A stretch of DNA of 64,000 bases from DASQZK01 sp963732905 (GTDB lineage: Bacteria; Bacteroidota; Bacteroidia; Bacteroidales; GCA-2748055). Location of the stretch: positions 310,001-374,000 of the forward strand of contig CAVTBM010000001.1 of the NCBI GenBank assembly GCA_963732905.1, given 5' to 3'. This document shows positions 60,761-64,000 of this stretch, in pieces. The notes beneath the pieces are model-generated. The model saw nothing but the letters and a program-made list of their open reading frames with translations, was not told the DNA's origin and ran no database searches. A program made the translations under genes and the position numbers. Numbering within the stretch: position 1 is the stretch's first letter; every line of letters begins with the position of its first letter.

Positions 60761-62932
60761 ATGAACAAAGCACTCTTCCTGGCCGGTATTCTCACCCTCC
60801 TGACTGCTGCCTCCTGTCACCGTCCTGTGGAGGTGAAGACAGAATATGTTGACAGTTTTGACAATGTGAATCATCCTGAAGTGGCCTACTGGTTTTTCAC
60901 TCCCGACATGATGCAGGAAGCAACATTTCAAAGCAAAATTGACAATTTCGTTCAGAACAGCAAGTACACCCTTGTTTATCTTACGGCCAGGGAAGGATGT
61001 GATTTTTACGACGTGCCAACCATGCATCCGGTATTCATGAAGCTGGTTGATTATGCACACCGCCACGGGCTTAAAATCGGATTGCAGATATGGAAGAATG
61101 ATGCCGGAACACCCCTCGAACATTCCGACTGTCTGATCCAGGAAGGGGAAGTCACCCTGGATAAATCGGGAGCGGCAACCTATAGTACAGCGGCGAAAGG
61201 AGCCAGGAATATGAATTCGCTTCTGAAGAGCGGACTGTTTAAGATCTATGCTTTTAAAAAGACAGGCGACGGCTTTTATGATCCCTCCACCCTAAAGGAG
61301 ATCACCGGTAAAGCATCAACACGTTCCACTGTCAGCCGGGTGGATGTTTCTGTACATGCTGGCCCGTCCTTAAAGGGTTACACTGCTTATATACTTACCC
61401 GTCACTACTATCATTCCTGCAGTAATTTTACCGATCAGGCGGTAAATAAGATCACCGGTGTTTTCAGCGCCTATTCCGATATCCCGTTCGACGCCATCGG
61501 ACTGGATGAATACAAGAACATGACGATAGTAAGGCAGCCCGTTCTGCGGCTTACTCATGATGTTTTCAGGGAAAGGCTGTATTCCGGCGCCATGGCCGTA
61601 AGGATGAAAAAAGAATACGGCGCCGACCTCGACCGGCTGCTTTTTGACATGCGCTATGCTCCGGAAGGAAACCCCGTTCCGCGTATCCGGGCCATCAACG
61701 AGTATATGAGCCTTTTGCGGACGTCAACACTGGCGGTGGAGGCAGCCATGTATGATACCGGGAAAAAGCTCTATGGTGAAAAAACATTTATCGGCCTGCA
61801 TAATACCTTTCATAATAACCTGGACGGCGATGAAGTATGGCAGACTGGGGTAAGCTGGTGGAACATAAAAAGAGATTATGGCCATACCGATGAAGAAACG
61901 CCGGTCACTATCCAGCTGGGCATCGGCATGTGCAATACGGAGAATGCCATGTACAACATGTACTACAATAAAAGCCTGGACAGGATCTGGACCAAGGCTC
62001 TATACGATTTGAGATACGGTGTCCGTACCCATTACCATGCAGCCAATGACGTGCAGGGATGGGGCGTATCCATCGATGAACCGGATGCCCTGGCCAAAAT
62101 CAACAAAGTGGAGAATGCCGCCAGGCTGATGAACCGTTTTGATCCTCCCTTCCCGGCTATAAAGCTGCTTGTGGTTTTTGGAATGGAAGCCATATACGAC
62201 TGGTACCCTGATGCCGGAGACAGGGGGTTGTATGATATTAATGACAAACTTAATATGGACGGAAAATCGATGGAACTATGGGAAAACGGTTACCTGAATG
62301 TGGCTGTTCCTTCTGATGCTATTGAGGATGGACGGCTGCATCTGAATGCCGACGGAAAACCGGAATTGCATGGGTACACCTTCGATGCCATCATCTTCCT
62401 GAATCCGCAGTATTCAAAGGAAAGTACGCTGCACTTCCTTCAGGATTATGTTGACAGGGGAGGGAAGCTGCTTGTGGAAGGCCGTGCCGGTCTCGGTTAT
62501 GACGGCAGGGATGTAAGTAAAACCTGGGAAGCCATCGCGGAAAAGGCAACAGCCCTGTCGTTCTCTCCTGAAAATGTGAGGAAACTGGGCATACCGAAAA
62601 ATCCGCTGAAGGATGGTGTGGCAAATGGAAACGGTATTTTTACGTTTACAAACATTGAATCGCTTCAGTCGGATAAACCGGCTGTATTTACATTCACATA
62701 CAACGGACATACCTTCAGCGGAACCTATAAAGGGATAGCCGTTATTCAGGTGAATGAGAAGGGAAAGCTTGAGAAACTATCCGCAACAGCCTTTTCAACC
62801 CTGAACAGGGATAAACGTGAACTCCTGCATCTTACTTCCGAATCGGATATTTTTCTGACCTCCCGGGATGACGGATGGAAGGCCATCGTTGACGATAAGG
62901 ATCACAGGATAAAGGTCCTGAAATATGAATAA
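60761..62932 (+). CDS. Unrecognised lipoprotein, candidate glycosidase, paralogue B
   Basis: This 723-residue lipoprotein (lipobox ASC, C19) is a paralogue of 53050-55239 along its full length. Shared words include YTLVYLTAREGCDFYD, TMHPVFMKLV, FDAIGLDEYKN (D249-E250), LFDMRYAPEGN, RAINEYMSLL, FGMEAIYDWYPD and GLYDIND. The second acid pair and its surroundings are kept, which argues for a catalytic role. It lies between the rhamnosidase and the GH27 gene. No known family recognised; a new glycosidase family or a binding protein are both possible. Confidence 0.8.
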   Translation: MNKALFLAGILTLLTAASCHRPVEVKTEYVDSFDNVNHPEVAYWFFTPDMMQEATFQSKIDNFVQNSKYTLVYLTAREGCDFYDVPTMHPVFMKLVDYAHRHGLKIGLQIWKNDAGTPLEHSDCLIQEGEVTLDKSGAATYSTAAKGARNMNSLLKSGLFKIYAFKKTGDGFYDPSTLKEITGKASTRSTVSRVDVSVHAGPSLKGYTAYILTRHYYHSCSNFTDQAVNKITGVFSAYSDIPFDAIGLDEYKNMTIVRQPVLRLTHDVFRERLYSGAMAVRMKKEYGADLDRLLFDMRYAPEGNPVPRIRAINEYMSLLRTSTLAVEAAMYDTGKKLYGEKTFIGLHNTFHNNLDGDEVWQTGVSWWNIKRDYGHTDEETPVTIQLGIGMCNTENAMYNMYYNKSLDRIWTKALYDLRYGVRTHYHAANDVQGWGVSIDEPDALAKINKVENAARLMNRFDPPFPAIKLLVVFGMEAIYDWYPDAGDRGLYDINDKLNMDGKSMELWENGYLNVAVPSDAIEDGRLHLNADGKPELHGYTFDAIIFLNPQYSKESTLHFLQDYVDRGGKLLVEGRAGLGYDGRDVSKTWEAIAEKATALSFSPENVRKLGIPKNPLKDGVANGNGIFTFTNIESLQSDKPAVFTFTYNGHTFSGTYKGIAVIQVNEKGKLEKLSATAFSTLNRDKRELLHLTSESDIFLTSRDDGWKAIVDDKDHRIKVLKYE

Positions 62933-62950
62933 CCAAAGTGCTAACTTAAA

Positions 62951-64000
62951 ATGACCAGTCAAATGAAATTCAAAGATCAGCGGAACACATTGAAACAGAC
63001 CGGCCTGTTTTTTATTATCATGATTTTGTCTGCAGGCTGCACGAAGACCCGTCAAGTATGGCTCGACGATCTCGACATCAGGGCCTATGCCCAGGATATA
63101 AGCACGCCTGTAAGCCTTAAGGCCGGTGGCACCGATTCGGTAAAGATCGGTAAGGATTATTTTACGAGAGGCCTCAGCGTGAGAACCGTAAGTGTGATCA
63201 CATTCGAAACCGGCGGAAATGCAAAGCGGTTCAGGGCTGCTGCCGGCGTACCCGATATACCTGAAGTTGCTGGGGGTGTTAAGTTTTATGTTGTTGGTGA
63301 CCGTAAAGTGCTTTTTGAGAGTGACACCCTGATGCCGGGCGATCCTCCGCAGGATGCAGATGTGGATATCAAAGGCGTTCATCGTCTGGGGCTGCTGGCG
63401 GTGAATACGAGTCAGGAACATTCAAGGATCCGTGCATGCTGGGCCAATGCGGAATTCCTGATGACTGTGGATACGGTTCCGCAGCCGGTCATAAGTAGAG
63501 GGGAAAAATATATTCTGACTCCGGAACCGGCAAAAACACCGAGAATCAATTCGTCCGGAGTATTTGGCGCCACGCCGGGAAATCCTTTTCTGTATACCGT
63601 TGCCGCCACCGGTGACCGTCCGGTGACGTTTTCAGCCGCACATCTTCCTTCAGGGCTTTCCCTTGACCCGGAAACCGGCATCATCTCCGGGAAAGTGAAT
63701 CGGCCTGGGACTTACTTCGCTGATCTGAAGGCAAAGAATGATGTTGGTGAAGCAGACATGAAGCTCAGAATCGTTATCGGCGATACCATAGCCCTTACCC
63801 CGCCAATGGGATGGAACGGATGGAATTCGTGGGCTAAAGACATTGACAGGGCTAAGGTGATATCATCTGCCGATGCGATGGTAAGCTCAGGACTGATCCG
63901 TCATGGCTGGACATACATCAATATCGATGATACCTGGGAAGGACAAAGAGGTGGTAAATTTCAGGGCATTCAGCCCAATGAAAAATTCCCTGATTTTCCT
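62951..64000 (+). CDS. NPCBM-He_PIG-GH27 lipoprotein (3' end outside window)
   Basis: This frame stays open for 350 codons to the window edge. It starts with a lipobox (LSAGC, C30; the start could also be the ATG at 62963). An NPCBM domain (WLDDLDIRAYAQ, GGTDSVKIGKDYFTRGLSV, about residues 33-170) and a putative Ig domain of the He_PIG type (RPVTFSAAHLPSGLSLDPETGIISG) follow. The GH27 barrel then begins TPPMGWNGWNSWAKDI and NIDDTWE. GH27 includes alpha-galactosidases, alpha-N-acetylgalactosaminidases and beta-L-arabinopyranosidases. It extends the PUL beyond the window. Confidence 0.85.
   Translation, partial: MTSQMKFKDQRNTLKQTGLFFIIMILSAGCTKTRQVWLDDLDIRAYAQDISTPVSLKAGGTDSVKIGKDYFTRGLSVRTVSVITFETGGNAKRFRAAAGVPDIPEVAGGVKFYVVGDRKVLFESDTLMPGDPPQDADVDIKGVHRLGLLAVNTSQEHSRIRACWANAEFLMTVDTVPQPVISRGEKYILTPEPAKTPRINSSGVFGATPGNPFLYTVAATGDRPVTFSAAHLPSGLSLDPETGIISGKVNRPGTYFADLKAKNDVGEADMKLRIVIGDTIALTPPMGWNGWNSWAKDIDRAKVISSADAMVSSGLIRHGWTYINIDDTWEGQRGGKFQGIQPNEKFPDFP

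Overview
The window is chromosomal DNA from a member of the Bacteroidota, probably class Bacteroidia. The evidence is SusC/SusD pairs under FecI/FecR-type control, lipoboxes on most secreted enzymes, promoters with the Bacteroidota -7 box (TAnnTTTG), and abundant GH92, GH78, GH105, GH28 and sulfatase genes. Most of the window uses codons of moderate GC. The stretch from about 9.2 to 23.3 kb is clearly AT-richer and is accessory DNA.

Layout. (1) 1-9.2 kb is ordinary chromosome: the 3' end of dapF, a single-cluster ferredoxin, a hypothetical protein, a DUF2892 membrane protein with a Crp/Fnr regulator, an M1 aminopeptidase lipoprotein, a DUF5009/NagX-like membrane acyltransferase, and a secreted clan-A glycosidase. 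(2) 9.2-12.0 kb holds small regulatory and stress genes: an HMA-like/AraC protein, a cupin, a Lys-rich peptide, a YunG-like protein and a CsbD-like protein. It also holds a decayed IS256-type 5' end. (3) 12.0-23.3 kb carries two small integrative elements in tandem (12015-17653 and 17654-23288) at the 3' end of a tRNA-Pro(GGG) gene (23289-23362, minus strand). The 17-19 bp tRNA 3' end recurs at each junction. Each element has its own tyrosine integrase beside the tRNA-distal junction, its own candidate integrase arm sites at both ends, and its own tRNA-facing terminator at the tRNA-proximal end. Element 1 also carries a Rep-like gene, an RHH gene, a serine recombinase and two secreted proteins of unknown function. 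Element 2 carries a winged-helix protein, an RHH protein and a large rhomboid protease. (4) 23.4-26.5 kb is a tandem array of a ~278-bp hairpin-rich repeat, interrupted by an intact IS256-family element with a 9-bp target duplication. (5) 26.5-28.8 kb holds a Rieske lipoprotein and a GT39-type glycosyltransferase. (6) 29.2-64 kb is a large polysaccharide utilization locus (PUL), cut by the right edge of the window.

The PUL reads: ECF sigma factor, FecR anti-sigma, SusC with an STN signalling domain, SusD, a terminator-like hairpin, GH92, GH105, DUF1961, four S1 sulfatases around a DUF4962/heparinase-II-like candidate lyase, an unrecognised membrane-anchored protein, GH28, an unrecognised lipoprotein, a second GH28, a PhoD-like phosphoesterase, GH78, a paralogue of the unrecognised lipoprotein, and NPCBM-He_PIG-GH27. 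Genes overlap or are closely spaced. GH28, GH105, GH78, a lyase candidate and four sulfatases together suggest a sulfated polymer rich in uronic acid and rhamnose with galactose or arabinose and mannose side groups; this is inferred from the families. Expression would be switched on by substrate sensing through the SusC STN domain, FecR and the sigma factor. The least explained parts are the paralogous 729- and 723-residue lipoproteins, the 560-residue anchored protein, and the paired integrative elements.
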